Positions 16,729 to 24,670 of a stretch of 64,000 bases of DNA are shown one piece after another. The position numbers and the translations under genes were made by a program. A model generated the notes under the pieces. The model ran no database searches, had not been told where the DNA came from, and worked only from the letters and a program-made list of their open reading frames with translations. The stretch comes from Urbifossiella limnaea (GTDB lineage Bacteria; Planctomycetota; Planctomycetia; Gemmatales; Gemmataceae): contig NZ_CP036273.1 of NCBI RefSeq assembly GCF_007747215.1, forward strand, positions 2,030,322 to 2,094,321. The letters run 5' to 3'. Every line of letters starts with the position of its first letter. The first letter of the stretch is position 1.

Positions 16729-16984
16729 CCGTCGAGTCGTCCCGCGCCCGCGCCCCGGCGGGCCGGATATTTTAACTTTTGCTCTAGTTTTCGCGCCAGT
16801 CCACGGGTAAGATTCTGGGGAGTGCTCTTCATTCCTGGTGCCAACCGCCTCCACCAGCAGTCCCTACTCCTGGACGTGGCCGACATCAAGTGTGCGGAGC
16901 GGGTGTTCTAACCCCCGCGAGAGCCGCCACTCCCGCCCACCGGACCCGTTCCGGGCGGCCGTGCCATTCCACACGAGTTCCACC

Positions 16985-17368
16985 ATGGCCGGGCGAACCC
17001 TGAGCCGCCGCGCCCTGCGCGACGAGCACGACCACGTCGAGGCCGACGCGAGCGACGACACGGTAGACGACGACGACACCTCGGCACCCGCCAAGAAGCC
17101 GCGCGCTCGTAAGACCGCGGCGAAGGCGGCCAAGGTGCCCAAGGTGCCGGCCAAGCCGCGGGTGCGGAAACGAACGGCCAAGGTTCCGCCGCGGATGGTC
17201 GCCCGGTGGGCGGTGTGCGACGGCGGGTTGAAGCGGGTCGCGGTGTTCGAGTACCGCGACCGGGTCGGGGCCGACGCCCGGCTCGCCGAGTACCGGGAGC
17301 GGAAGACCGGGACGTACTGTCTACAACTCGTCAAGGACCCCTACGAGCCGCCGGCGGCGGCCGTCTGA
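16985..17368 (+). CDS. Lys/Ala-rich, histone-H1-like small protein
   Basis: This 127-aa protein starts at ATG 16985. Residues about 10–35 are acidic (HDHVEADASDDTVDDDD). About 35–70 is a run of Lys/Arg/Ala/Pro (KKPRARKTAAKAAKVPKVP), like bacterial H1-type tails. The C-terminal about 60 residues form a compact domain (RWAVCDGGLKRVAVFEYRDR...TYCLQLVKDPYEPP). The composition suggests DNA or RNA binding; function is otherwise unknown. Confidence 0.7.
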   Translation: MAGRTLSRRALRDEHDHVEADASDDTVDDDDTSAPAKKPRARKTAAKAAKVPKVPAKPRVRKRTAKVPPRMVARWAVCDGGLKRVAVFEYRDRVGADARLAEYRERKTGTYCLQLVKDPYEPPAAAV

Positions 17369-17416
17369 CCACCCAACCCGCCCGATTCCGCCCTCCCTTT
17401 CGGGAAAGACAGTCCG

Positions 17417-17866
17417 ATGCGAATGAGTCAGGTCGGCGACCGGGTTTTGGTCCACTTCGTGAAGCGGTACGCGGACGGGGCGGTCCGATCCTCGCCGGAC
17501 GCGGCGCCGCTCGGCGTGACCGTCGGCACCCGCCACCCGCGGCTCCCCGGGCTCTGGGGCGAACTGGTCGGGCTGAAGGCCGGCGACACGGCGCGGTTCA
17601 CCGTCCCGGCCGACCGGGCGTTCGGCGCCACCGACCCCACCCGCGTCGTGTGCGTCTCGCGGACCCGGTTCGCGGCCGAAGCGACCCTCACCCCGGGCCG
17701 GCCGGCGCGAATGCGGCTGAGCGGCGGCCGGTCGCGGCGGGTGCGAGTGATCGAGGTCCGCGCCAAGGATGTGCTTGTGGATGCCAACCACCCGCGCTGC
17801 GGCCAGGCGCTCGACCTGGAGGTGCGACTCGTCGCCTTCGAAGCCTCGACCGCGCCCGCGAACTGA
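17417..17866 (+). CDS. SlyD-like FKBP-type peptidyl-prolyl isomerase
   Basis: This 149-aa protein follows FKBP/SlyD order: VGDRVLVHFVKRYADG, PLGVTVGT, GLWGELVGLKAGDTARFTVP, AFGATDP, and a terminal NHPRCGQALDLEVRLV matching the SlyD 'NHPLAGk.L.F.v.v' strand. SlyD proteins are cytoplasmic folding helpers that catalyse cis/trans prolyl isomerisation; the metal-binding His-rich tail of E. coli SlyD is absent. Either ATG 17417 or ATG 17423 could be the start. It is probably co-transcribed with the following histidine-kinase-like gene (43-bp gap). Confidence 0.8.
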   Translation: MRMSQVGDRVLVHFVKRYADGAVRSSPDAAPLGVTVGTRHPRLPGLWGELVGLKAGDTARFTVPADRAFGATDPTRVVCVSRTRFAAEATLTPGRPARMRLSGGRSRRVRVIEVRAKDVLVDANHPRCGQALDLEVRLVAFEASTAPAN

Positions 17867-17909
17867 GACGCGATCGGTCCGCCCGCACCCGCCGCCCGGA
17901 GGGCAGCCG

Positions 17910-18659
17910 ATGACCGACATTCCCACCGCGAAACCGGTCGCCGACACGGACCGGCTGCTGGCGTATGTCGCCGACCTGGAGTTGGAGGTGGACCGCCTCC
18001 GCCGCCAGAGCCGGTTCCTCGAACGGCAGGCGACGAAGTCGCTCGCCCACATCCTCTCGCTCTGTACTGGCCGGGACCTGGGCGTTCCGCATCCGACGCT
18101 CGGGGAGGTCGAGGCCACCGCCCGGGGGCTCGTCGAGGTGGTACAAGACCTTCACGACCCGCCCGGCTACCACCCGGCCCACGACCAGGTGGTGGCGATA
18201 GCCGTCCGCCCGGTCGCCGAGCAGGTGTTCCGGTGGCAGCAGCGGCTGACGGGCGCCCGCCGGGTGGAGCTGCGGCTGGAGTTGGAGCAGGACCACGTCG
18301 AGTGGTTCCCTGCCCGGTTCCGGCACATCCTCGGGAACCTGGTCGCCGACGCCCTCCGCCACCGCGACCCGGCAGCGGACCTGGGGTGGGTCGCGGTCGG
18401 GCTCCGGGCGACCCCGAAGGGGTACGAGTTGCGGGTGTCCGACAACGGGGTCGGGCCGCCGAGTGGGGTTGATCGGCGGGTACTCGACCTGTTCCACCGG
18501 CCCGCGAGTCGGCTGGGCGGCTTGGCCGCCGGCCTCGCCGTGGTCCGCCTGCTGGTCGAACAGAGCGGCGGGACGATGACCCCAACCCCTCGTGCCGGCC
18601 GCGGCACCGACTACCTCGTCACCCTGCCGCGCTACGACCTCCTCGACTACCTTGACTGA
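17910..18659 (+). CDS. Stand-alone histidine-kinase-type ATPase (HATPase_c) protein
   Basis: This 249-aa protein starts at ATG 17910 (site GGAGGGCAGCCG). Residues about 15–50 form a coiled coil (LELEVDRLRRQSRFLERQ). The second half is a HATPase_c domain: N box RFRHILGNLVADALRHRD, G1 VSDNGVGPP, G2 GGLAAGLAVVRLLVEQSGG, and a GRGTDYLVTLP strand. There is no transmembrane or PAS sensor and no evident phospho-His dimerisation motif. It may be a soluble kinase or a partner-regulated ATPase. No response regulator lies nearby. Confidence 0.8.
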   Translation: MTDIPTAKPVADTDRLLAYVADLELEVDRLRRQSRFLERQATKSLAHILSLCTGRDLGVPHPTLGEVEATARGLVEVVQDLHDPPGYHPAHDQVVAIAVRPVAEQVFRWQQRLTGARRVELRLELEQDHVEWFPARFRHILGNLVADALRHRDPAADLGWVAVGLRATPKGYELRVSDNGVGPPSGVDRRVLDLFHRPASRLGGLAAGLAVVRLLVEQSGGTMTPTPRAGRGTDYLVTLPRYDLLDYLD

Positions 18660-18691
18660 CCCCGCCCACACGCCCCAGATTCGGAGTACGT

Positions 18692-18955
18692 ATGTCGAAG
18701 CAACTCGCCGCCCTGGCGGAGATCGAGTCCTCTGGCGCGACGAACGCCGTCGGCCGGGCGGTACTGTCCGCCCTCGGCCGCCCGGCCGAGTTCCTCCGGG
18801 TAACTGCGACCCGGGTGACCGAAACCAGCCACCGGGTGAACGTGCTCGTTGGGGGCGACCCGACCAAGGCCCGGATCGCCCACAGCTTCTTCGTCACCAC
18901 CGACGCCGACGGGAAACTGACCGGGTCGGCCCCGCCGATCGTCCGCAGCTACTGA
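18692..18955 (+). CDS. Small hypothetical protein
   Basis: This 87-aa soluble protein starts at ATG 18692. It contains EFLRVTATRVTETSHRVNVL and AHSFFVTTDADGKL, an alpha/beta pattern without a recognised family. It is separated by 32 bp from the HATPase gene and probably sits in the same transcript. It ends 3 bp before a convergent gene. Confidence 0.6.
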   Translation: MSKQLAALAEIESSGATNAVGRAVLSALGRPAEFLRVTATRVTETSHRVNVLVGGDPTKARIAHSFFVTTDADGKLTGSAPPIVRSY

Positions 18956-18958
18956 CCG

Positions 18959-19330
18959 CTACCGCCGCTGCGGCCGCTCGCCGTCGGGCTTGAACGCCAG
19001 GACGTACGCCGACCAGTTCGGGCCGACGTACCGCGGCTCGATCAGGATGAACCCCGCCCGTGCGACCGCCCGGTCGGACGGGAACGAGCGGAACTGGTCG
19101 AGGTGCCCAGGGTCGCGGCCGATTGCGTCCCGGGCCGACACTCCGGACCCTTCCAGGTGGCCGGGCGGGTCGAGTGTCACCTCGCGGACGGCGAAGCCGG
19201 GAAAGCCGGGCTCCGCCGTAGGGTCGAGGTCGAGCAGAATGGTGATGGGAGTCGAGAACCGGCGGTCCACAACCAGGTAGCGTGTCCCGTCCTCGTCGGC
19301 GAGGCGGGCGGGTCGTTCGTTGCGCTTCAC
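18959..19330 (-). CDS. Hypothetical protein (GTG start)
   Basis: This 123-aa protein uses GTG at 19330, chosen because GGAGG sits 7 nt upstream. It reads KRNERPARLADEDGTRYLVVDRR and later ILLDLDPTAEPGFPGFAVREVTL. No family is recognised. It is followed in the minus direction only by the convergent 18692–18955 gene. It lies downstream of the minus-strand RRM gene (41-bp gap) and may share its transcript. Confidence 0.6.
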   Translation of the reverse strand: MKRNERPARLADEDGTRYLVVDRRFSTPITILLDLDPTAEPGFPGFAVREVTLDPPGHLEGSGVSARDAIGRDPGHLDQFRSFPSDRAVARAGFILIEPRYVGPNWSAYVLAFKPDGERPQRR

Positions 19331-19371
19331 GTGGTGCCTCCGTCGGTGTGTATGGTGCGGGGCGGGGTGGG

Positions 19372-19689
19372 TTAGTACCGCCGCCCGCCGCCGCCGCCGC
19401 CGCCACCATACCCGCCACGCCCGCCACCACCTCCGCGGTCTTCCTTCGGCCGGGCCTCGTTCACCGTCAGCGGCCGGCCGTCCACCACCACCGTGTTCAT
19501 CGCGGCGATCGCCGCCTGGGCTTCCTGGTCGGTCGTCATCTCGACGAAGCCGAACCCCTTCGACCGACCGGTGTCGCGGTCCATCACCACCTGGGCGAGC
19601 TGGACCGACCCGTGAGCGGAGAACAGCTCCCGCAGCTGGTCGTCCGTCACGCCCCAGCCCAGGTTGCCGACGTACAGGCGCTTTGCCAT
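19372..19689 (-). CDS. Glycine-rich RRM RNA-binding protein
   Basis: This 105-aa protein has one RRM fold at residues 1–80. RNP2 is RLYVGNL and RNP1 is KGFGFVEM, both canonical. A Gly-rich tail follows (RGGYGGGGGGGGRRY). Bacterial proteins of this type are small single-stranded RNA binders and are often cold-inducible. It is a paralogue of the 20534–20887 gene on the opposite strand and sits near a fatty-acid desaturase, which suggests a cold-response neighbourhood (inference). Confidence 0.92.
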   Translation of the reverse strand: MAKRLYVGNLGWGVTDDQLRELFSAHGSVQLAQVVMDRDTGRSKGFGFVEMTTDQEAQAAIAAMNTVVVDGRPLTVNEARPKEDRGGGGGRGGYGGGGGGGGRRY

Positions 19690-19975
19690 GACTGCTCCGG
19701 CGGCCGGTCCCGGCCGCTTTCGAGCGTGAGGAGCCCCCCGGGACCGGGGGGTACGTGCGAACCGGCCGGGAGCTCCGGCTGCGGCGGCGACGCCGGTCGA
19801 GCGTTCCTGGGGGCGGCGCCGGAAGAGACCGGGACGGCACCAAGAGGTGGCGGGACGGGAGAAGCAGTCGAGTTCGAGCGTCGGCCCGCGGGTCTGTCCC
19901 GCGGGTGCGGGTTGATGCTAACCGGGGCCGAGCGCCGGGGCGAGAGGATTCCGCGGAATAGTTCGGCCCTGCGCG

Positions 19976-20173
19976 TCAGAGCGGCGGCCACCCGCCGGCG
20001 AGCCCCTCGCGCTCGATGTCCTTGACCTCGGCCTCGGACACGCCGAACTGTCCGGCGACGGCGGCGCGCGACGCGGCCACGGTCATTCCGCCGTCCTGAG
20101 CCTCCACCACGGCCCGGAAGATGTCCTTGCGGGGGTCCGCGGCGGGAGCGTCGGTCGTCTCGTCGGCGGTCAT
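19976..20173 (-). CDS. Small conserved-looking planctomycete protein
   Basis: This 65-aa protein contains DPRKDIFRAVVEAQDGGMTV and FGVSEAEVKDIEREGLAGGWPPL. It resembles short hypothetical proteins I associate with Gemmata-like genomes; the EVKDIEREG part looks like a helix-turn-helix recognition region. The role is unknown. Confidence 0.6.
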   Translation of the reverse strand: MTADETTDAPAADPRKDIFRAVVEAQDGGMTVAASRAAVAGQFGVSEAEVKDIEREGLAGGWPPL

Positions 20174-20533
20174 GTGTTCGACTCCGGGCGGGTGCGGGCG
20201 AGCCGGCCGTCCGGCGGCTTTACTGTATCGGTCGAAGACGTGCGAGGCATGAAATCCGGATTCGGCTAGGTTCCGCGGTCCGGACCCGGTATAGTTTTAA
20301 TGTGGAGGGCCGACCGGCCCGTCCGACGACGAACCCGCAGCCTCTCAGCTGGCCCGTCTTGGTCGCGTAGCTCCGAGATCACCTCCCGAAGCCGCCCCCC
20401 GAGATCGTCCGACCGATGTGGCCGCCCGGCGCGGGCCGACGCCCCCGCCGCGTTCGCGCGTCCGCCCCGCCGACCGTCGGCGGGGCGCCGTATCTCGTAG
20501 CGCGGCCGGACCTCCGGCCGCAGAAGGTGTTTC
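20174..20533 (+). promoter_or_regulatory. Intergenic leader upstream of RRM gene
   Basis: About 360 bp without a supported gene separate divergent small genes. TATAGT at 20290–20295 could be a −10 element for the RRM gene, leaving a leader of about 240 nt, as is common for cold-inducible RNA-binding genes. No −35 is clear and no leader structure was proven; this is weak evidence. Confidence 0.25.
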
Positions 20534-20887
20534 GTGAGCAAGAAGCTGTACGTGGGGAACCTGGCCTTCGGCACTACCTCGGACGACCTGCTGGAGCTGT
20601 TCGGCCGGTACGGCCAGGTGTCGAGCGCCCAGATCGTGACCGACCGGGAGACCGGGCGGAGCCGCGGGTTCGCGTTCGTCGAGATGACGAACGGCGGGGA
20701 CGAGGCGATTCAGGCGACCAACATGGCCGAGTTCCAGGGCCGCAACCTGACGGTGAACGAGGCCAAGCCCCGTGAGGACCGGCCGCGGTCCGGCGGGTCG
20801 GGCGGCGGCGGCGGGTACGGCGGCAGCCGCGGCGGGTCGGGCGGCGGCGGCGGGTACGGCGGCAGCAGCGGCGGCCGGCGGTACTAA
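20534..20887 (+). CDS. Glycine-rich RRM RNA-binding protein
   Basis: This 117-aa protein uses GTG at 20534, with AGAAGG upstream. The RRM holds RNP2 (KLYVGNL) and RNP1 (RGFAFVEM). The tail contains two near-identical Gly-rich units (SGGSGGGGGYGGSRG / SGGGGGYGGSSG), visible as a DNA tandem repeat near 20797–20876. It probably binds RNA as a chaperone. A perfect hairpin follows the gene, with the desaturase gene beyond it. Confidence 0.92.
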   Translation: MSKKLYVGNLAFGTTSDDLLELFGRYGQVSSAQIVTDRETGRSRGFAFVEMTNGGDEAIQATNMAEFQGRNLTVNEAKPREDRPRSGGSGGGGGYGGSRGGSGGGGGYGGSSGGRRY

Positions 20888-20914
20888 CCCGGCACCGGAA
20901 AAACGTTGTAAGCT

Positions 20915-20948
20915 AGAAAGCCCGGGGACCGCAATCCCCGGGCTTTCT
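20915..20948 (+). terminator. Perfect 14-bp hairpin after RRM gene
   Basis: AGAAAGCCCGGGGA (20915–20928), loop CCGCAA, then TCCCCGGGCTTTCT (20935–20948). It lies between the RRM gene and the desaturase start at 20989. No T-run follows, so it may act as a partial terminator, a processing site or an mRNA stabiliser. Confidence 0.55.
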
Positions 20949-20988
20949 GCCACTTGCCCCGCACCACCTTCACCACACGGACCGCTGC

Positions 20989-21915
20989 ATGTCCTGCTCC
21001 CCTGGCCAGTCGGACCTCGACGCGCCCGCTGCGGAAATCTCGAAGCCACTCTCGAAGGCCGCCCGACTGGCGACCCTGGCCACGGTCGTCGTCCCGCTCG
21101 TCGGGTTCGCCGCCGCCGTCGTCTCGACCTGGGGGTGGGGGTTCGGTTGGGTCGAACTCGGGCTGCTGGTCGGGATGTACGTGCTCACCGGGCTGGGCAT
21201 CACCGTCGGGTTCCACCGCCTGCTGACGCACCGGAGCTTCGAGACCACCCCGGCCGTCCGGTTCGTCCTGGCGGCCCTCGGGTCGATGGCGGCGCAGGGG
21301 CCGGCGCTGCGGTGGGCGGCGTTCCACCGCCGGCACCACCAGCACAGCGACACGCGCGACGACCCCCACACCCCGCACGGCCACGGCGGCGGGATATGGG
21401 GCGTGGTGCGCGGGTTCTGGCACGCCCACCTCGGGTGGGCCTTCCGGTCGGACGCGGCCGGGCTGGACCGGTACGTCGCGGACCTGCGGCGGCTCGCCTC
21501 GGTGCGGGTGGTGAGCGCCCTGTTCCCCCTGTGGGTCGCGCTCGGAATGCTCATCCCGGCGGCGCTGGGCGGCGTGCTGACCGGGACGTGGACGGGGGCC
21601 CTGCTGGGCTTCCTGTGGGGCGGGCTGGCCCGGGCGTTCCTGGTCCACCACGTCACCTGGAGCGTGAATTCGGTGTGCCACCTGTGGGGGACGCAGCCGT
21701 ACCCGGACAAGGACCACAGCCGCAACAACCTGTTGTTCGGGGTGCTGGCGCTGGGCGAGGGGTGGCACAACAACCACCACGCCTTCCCGACCTCGGCCCG
21801 TCACGGCTTCCGGTGGTGGCAGGTGGACGCGAGCTACTACGCCATCCGGCTGCTGGAGACGGTGGGGCTGGCGTGGAAGGTGCGGGTGCCCGCCGTGTGC
21901 ACGGCAGCGGATTGA
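20989..21915 (+). CDS. Membrane fatty-acid desaturase (delta-9 type)
   Basis: This 308-aa protein has all three histidine boxes of acyl-CoA/acyl-lipid desaturases: HRLLTH, HRRHHQHSD and HNNHHAF. Hydrophobic pairs (VVVPLVGFAAAVV, LGLLVGMYVLTG, VSALFPLWVALGMLIP) place it in the inner membrane. It introduces a double bond into acyl chains using a diiron centre and O2, and so tunes membrane fluidity. It lies 101 bp after an RRM gene, separated by a hairpin, which fits cold adaptation. No dedicated electron donor is encoded nearby. Confidence 0.93.
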   Translation: MSCSPGQSDLDAPAAEISKPLSKAARLATLATVVVPLVGFAAAVVSTWGWGFGWVELGLLVGMYVLTGLGITVGFHRLLTHRSFETTPAVRFVLAALGSMAAQGPALRWAAFHRRHHQHSDTRDDPHTPHGHGGGIWGVVRGFWHAHLGWAFRSDAAGLDRYVADLRRLASVRVVSALFPLWVALGMLIPAALGGVLTGTWTGALLGFLWGGLARAFLVHHVTWSVNSVCHLWGTQPYPDKDHSRNNLLFGVLALGEGWHNNHHAFPTSARHGFRWWQVDASYYAIRLLETVGLAWKVRVPAVCTAAD

Positions 21916-22297
21916 CGGCGCAGGCCCGTCCGTGACTGGCGGGCAGTGACGGTTGCTCGGGAGCTCGGCCGGGGTAAGGCTCGGCAGCCCCCCGCTCGAC
22001 CAACTGGCCGGAACAGTCTCCGATGGCGCCCGCCATAACGACCTATTCTCCGACCTCCTCCCGGTCCGAGACCGCAGGCTTTTCGCCGACCACCGGCTCG
22101 ACCGCCCGCTCGAACCCGAACCCGAACCCGATCCCGCCGCGACCGACACTCTGACCGCACTCGGTTAGCTGTGGGCGAAGGAAGGCGGCCGGCTCGACAA
22201 GTACCCGAACGAAGCGGGCTCGAATACCTCTCATCCGGCCCGTGCTCGGTGCTCTCGGGTGCGAGTTCCGGTATCAAGGTCGCGCTCGGATGCGGGA

Positions 22298-22574
22298 TCC
22301 GATTACGCCCCGTTCCTGAACGACGACGACTTCGGCGCGGCGTTGGCGGACGTGACGGCAGGCCTCACGTCCGCCAACTCGAGCGCGGGGGGGGGCCGTC
22401 TACGACCCGCTCAGCGAGGACGGCCGCGGGTTCCTCAAGCCCGCGGCGAAGCGGGCCGCGTGGGTGCGGCACGCCGAAGTTACGGCCGGACTCGGTTGCA
22501 TGCCCTCGGTGCAGTGGCAGCGAACCTCCTCGGCGAGACCGTGCTGGGCTGCGAACCCGCCGCCCTCCGGATGA
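22298..22574 (+). pseudogene. Frameshifted gene remnant at a 9-G tract
   Basis: One frame reads DYAPFLNDDDFGAALADVTAGL up to a run of nine G (22387–22395). Coding-like sequence then resumes in another frame (VYDPLSEDGRGFLKPAAKRA) and ends at TGA 22572–22574. The two parts look like one former protein broken by an indel in the homopolymer. No family is recognised. The rest of 21916–22680 holds no supported gene. Confidence 0.35.
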
Positions 22575-22682
22575 GCAGAACCAACGACGGGAGCAGTAAC
22601 GGGAGCGGTAGGAATCGGCAGCGGGGGGGGTCTCAGGCTGAACGGTGAAACCGACGGTTGGGAAGGCGACAAGGCGGACACG

Positions 22683-22706
22683 AAAAAACCCCTGCGGGTG
22701 CAGGGG
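22683..22706 (-). terminator. Intrinsic terminator (minus strand)
   Basis: On the minus strand the stem CCCCTGC/GCAGGGG with a 4-nt loop is followed by six T. It lies about 40 nt downstream of the tRNA-Cys 3' fragment at 22747–22794. Confidence 0.75.
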
Positions 22707-23000
22707 TTTGCGAGCGATCGGGTTCAATCGGGGGTTCCTGAGAAAGAGGCCTCGCCCGGATTCGAACCGGGGAATGACGGTTTTGCAAACCGTGACCGCG
22801 CCGACGCTAACGCCGTCCTTGTATGCCTTTCCGCGACCGCTCCCCATCCCGGAGCAGCACCGGGAGCAGCAGCCCACGCCGATCCGGCCCTCGCCGCCGT
22901 GGTCGCCGCATGGCCGACCCTCCCCGAGCCGCTCCGCCGGGCCGTGCTGGCGCTGGTCGGCGCTGCCGACTCTGCGGCCGGCGGGAAGGGTGGTGACTGA
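22698..23000 (+). pseudogene. ORF remnant overlapping antisense tRNA fragment
   Basis: The frame from GTG 22698 translates the antisense of the tRNA fragment (PGFEPGNDGFANR) and then a more protein-like end (ALAAVVAAWPTLPEPLRRAVLALVGAA). That C-terminal pattern resembles the tails of planctomycete integrase-associated ORFs, as I recall them. No good start follows the tRNA part. I read it as a C-terminal remnant; its stop (23000) nearly touches the next gene's GTG (23003). Confidence 0.35.
22747..22794 (-). other. tRNA-Cys(GCA) 3' fragment, possible attachment site
   Basis: On the minus strand the segment holds a perfect anticodon arm (ACGGT–TTGCAAA–ACCGT, anticodon GCA), a 5-nt variable loop, a perfect T arm (CCCGG–TTCGAAT–CCGGG) and a 7-nt acceptor 3' strand (CGAGGCC). 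The upstream sequence has no D arm and no pairing acceptor 5' strand (GGCCTCG), so no complete tRNA is encoded. This looks like the 3' portion of tRNA-Cys left at the edge of an integrated element. Confidence 0.6.
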
Positions 23001-23002
23001 CC

Positions 23003-23395
23003 GTGGCACACCGTGGCAGACAGAACGCCGACGACCTCCTGGCCGCCGCCCTGGCCGCCGGGAAGACCGCCCGGGAGGCCGCGACCTCCGCCGGTGTGGC
23101 CGAGCGGACTGTCTTCCGCCGGCTGGCCGACGACCCGTTCCGCCGCCGGGTGTCCGAACTCCGGGCCGCGATGCTCGGCGCCGCCGCCGCCGGCCGGCTG
23201 GCGGACACGATGACCAGCGCCGCCGACTTGCTCCGGGGGCTGCTGGCGGACCCCGACCCGGACGTGCGGCACCGGGCCGCGGTGAAGGTGATCGAGCTCG
23301 GGGCGAAGCTGGGCGAGCTGACCGACCTCGAGCGGCGGATTGCCGGGTTGGAGGCCGCCACCGACTCACAGAAGGGGGTGACCGATGGGCCGTGA
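23003..23395 (+). CDS. Helix-turn-helix protein, small-terminase/transposase-like
   Basis: This 130-aa protein uses GTG 23003. Residues about 8–45 form an HTH (DDLLAAALAAGKTAREAATSAGVAERTVFRRLAD). The rest is a helical/coiled region (DLLRGLLADPDPDVRHRAAVKVIELG, then a coiled coil). Similar small HTH proteins occur next to integrases and phage-like genes in planctomycetes. It is probably DNA-binding. It overlaps the next gene by 11 bp, so the two are translationally coupled. Confidence 0.65.
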   Translation: MAHRGRQNADDLLAAALAAGKTAREAATSAGVAERTVFRRLADDPFRRRVSELRAAMLGAAAAGRLADTMTSAADLLRGLLADPDPDVRHRAAVKVIELGAKLGELTDLERRIAGLEAATDSQKGVTDGP

Positions 23396-23687
23396 CTTGC
23401 GGGGCCGGTTGCGCCGGGTCGAGGTGAGGGCGGCGCTGCAGGCTGGCGCCGACATGCCACTGGTGGTGGAAGTCCTGCCGGCGGGGATGGACGGGCTGAC
23501 CGATACCCGCGAGCTGTCGCCCGGTGTTCACCGGCTCGGGGCGGGTGCGACGCGCACCTACGTCTACCACCCTGCGAGTGGCCCCGACCCCGCTGTGCTG
23601 GACGATCTCCGCCGCCGGTTCCCGACCGCGCTGCAGATCGTGCTCGGCCCCGAACACGTCCCGCCGCCCGCCGACGTGCCAACCTGA
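23385..23687 (+). CDS. Small hypothetical protein
   Basis: This 100-aa protein starts inside the end of the HTH gene (ATG 23385). It contains MPLVVEVLPAGMDGLTDTRE and RTYVYHPASGPDPAVLDDLR. No known domain is recognised. The overlap with the HTH gene implies co-translation and a shared role in the same accessory unit. Confidence 0.6.
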   Translation: MGRDLRGRLRRVEVRAALQAGADMPLVVEVLPAGMDGLTDTRELSPGVHRLGAGATRTYVYHPASGPDPAVLDDLRRRFPTALQIVLGPEHVPPPADVPT

Positions 23688-24128
23688 CGGAGCCCCGCCG
23701 ACGGGCCTTACTGGCCTTCCTCGACCGTGGTGTACGACGGGGACGACCCCGTCCCGGCGATCCTGACCCGGTTCGATCCGCCCCGCGGTCCTGCGCCTGC
23801 TCGTCATCATCAGCCGCCCAGATGCGGTGCCACCGCCAGAGCTTCCCTGAGTCAGCCTGGCTGGGGATTCGTTGGGACGAGGTCCGACCCCTGGCGCCGG
23901 CGCCACCCCACCCCTGGCACCGGCGCCACCCCCGCCCAGTCTTATTCTCTGTCTTATCCCCATTACCCACTTCCCGGTCGCTCGGCGGCCGCACCTCTTG
24001 CACCCGTTCGCCACCCACCGCGGGCGAGGGTCAGACGCCAAACGGCCAACCTCGACGACGTGACTGACCATCCGGGGGATGGCGGCAGGGGTCGCGGGGC
24101 GGTAGACTCCGGGCCGGGAGGTGCCCCC
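23688..24128. other. Gene-free stretch with short tandem repeat
   Basis: No supported gene is found. Two near-copies of a CCCCTGGCGCCGGCGCCACC-like unit lie at about 23888–23930, and pyrimidine-rich sequence follows. Minus-strand frames here look like shadows or remnants. Confidence 0.4.
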
Positions 24129-24605
24129 GTGTCCGACCTCGACGCCCTCGTCGCGGCCGCCCTCGGCCGGCCCGGGGACGAGACGCCCCGGCTCGTCCTG
24201 GCCGACTGGCTCGACGACCACGACCACCCCGACCGGGCGCTCGTCCTCCGGCTGCCCGGGTGGTGGGCCGTCGTCCCGACTGTCGTCGCCCGCGGGTTGT
24301 ACCGCTACCCGACCACCCCACGCGCCCGCTACCTGGTCTGGCAGCCCGACGCCGTCCGCCGCCCGGAGTTGCTCCCGCACGCGCGTGACCCGGCCTGCGT
24401 CGTCGCCACGGTCCGCCGCGGCGCTGCCCGCCGGGCCGGGGTCGTCTGCCACTGCGGGGCGGCGGGCGGGATGCTGGAGTTCACCGGCGGGGCGTGGCAC
24501 TGTACCGCCGTCTGCCCGCCCTCCGAGGATTGCCGCGCCGTGTGGGAGGCCGATCGCCGGGCGTACCTCGCGGCGGCCGCCGACCGGCTGCTGCCGGGCG
24601 TGTGA
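24129..24605 (+). CDS. TIGR02996 repeat-companion domain protein
   Basis: This 158-aa protein uses GTG 24129, with GGGAGG 7 nt upstream. The N-terminal motif (DETPRLVLADWLDDHDHPDRA) is the TIGR02996 domain, which is expanded in Gemmata and relatives. The rest has several Cys (VVCHCGAAGG, WHCTAVCPPSEDC) that could bind a metal. The function of the family is unknown. Its presence strongly supports a Gemmata-like host. Confidence 0.75.
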   Translation: MSDLDALVAAALGRPGDETPRLVLADWLDDHDHPDRALVLRLPGWWAVVPTVVARGLYRYPTTPRARYLVWQPDAVRRPELLPHARDPACVVATVRRGAARRAGVVCHCGAAGGMLEFTGGAWHCTAVCPPSEDCRAVWEADRRAYLAAAADRLLPGV

Positions 24606-24670
24606 CCCCCCGCGGCCGCCCCGGCGGGCGGGATGGCCCCGATCCACCACCCCCGCGAGGGCCGCCTGTC

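Noticed and set aside
22747-22830. Complete functional tRNA-Cys gene
   Set aside because: Anticodon and T arms are perfect, but no D arm and no acceptor 5' strand GGCCTCG can be found upstream.
23888-23930. Functional tandem repeat or attC-like site
   Set aside because: Two imperfect GC-rich copies only, without the GTTCGGC/GCCGAAC boxes or an adjacent gene.
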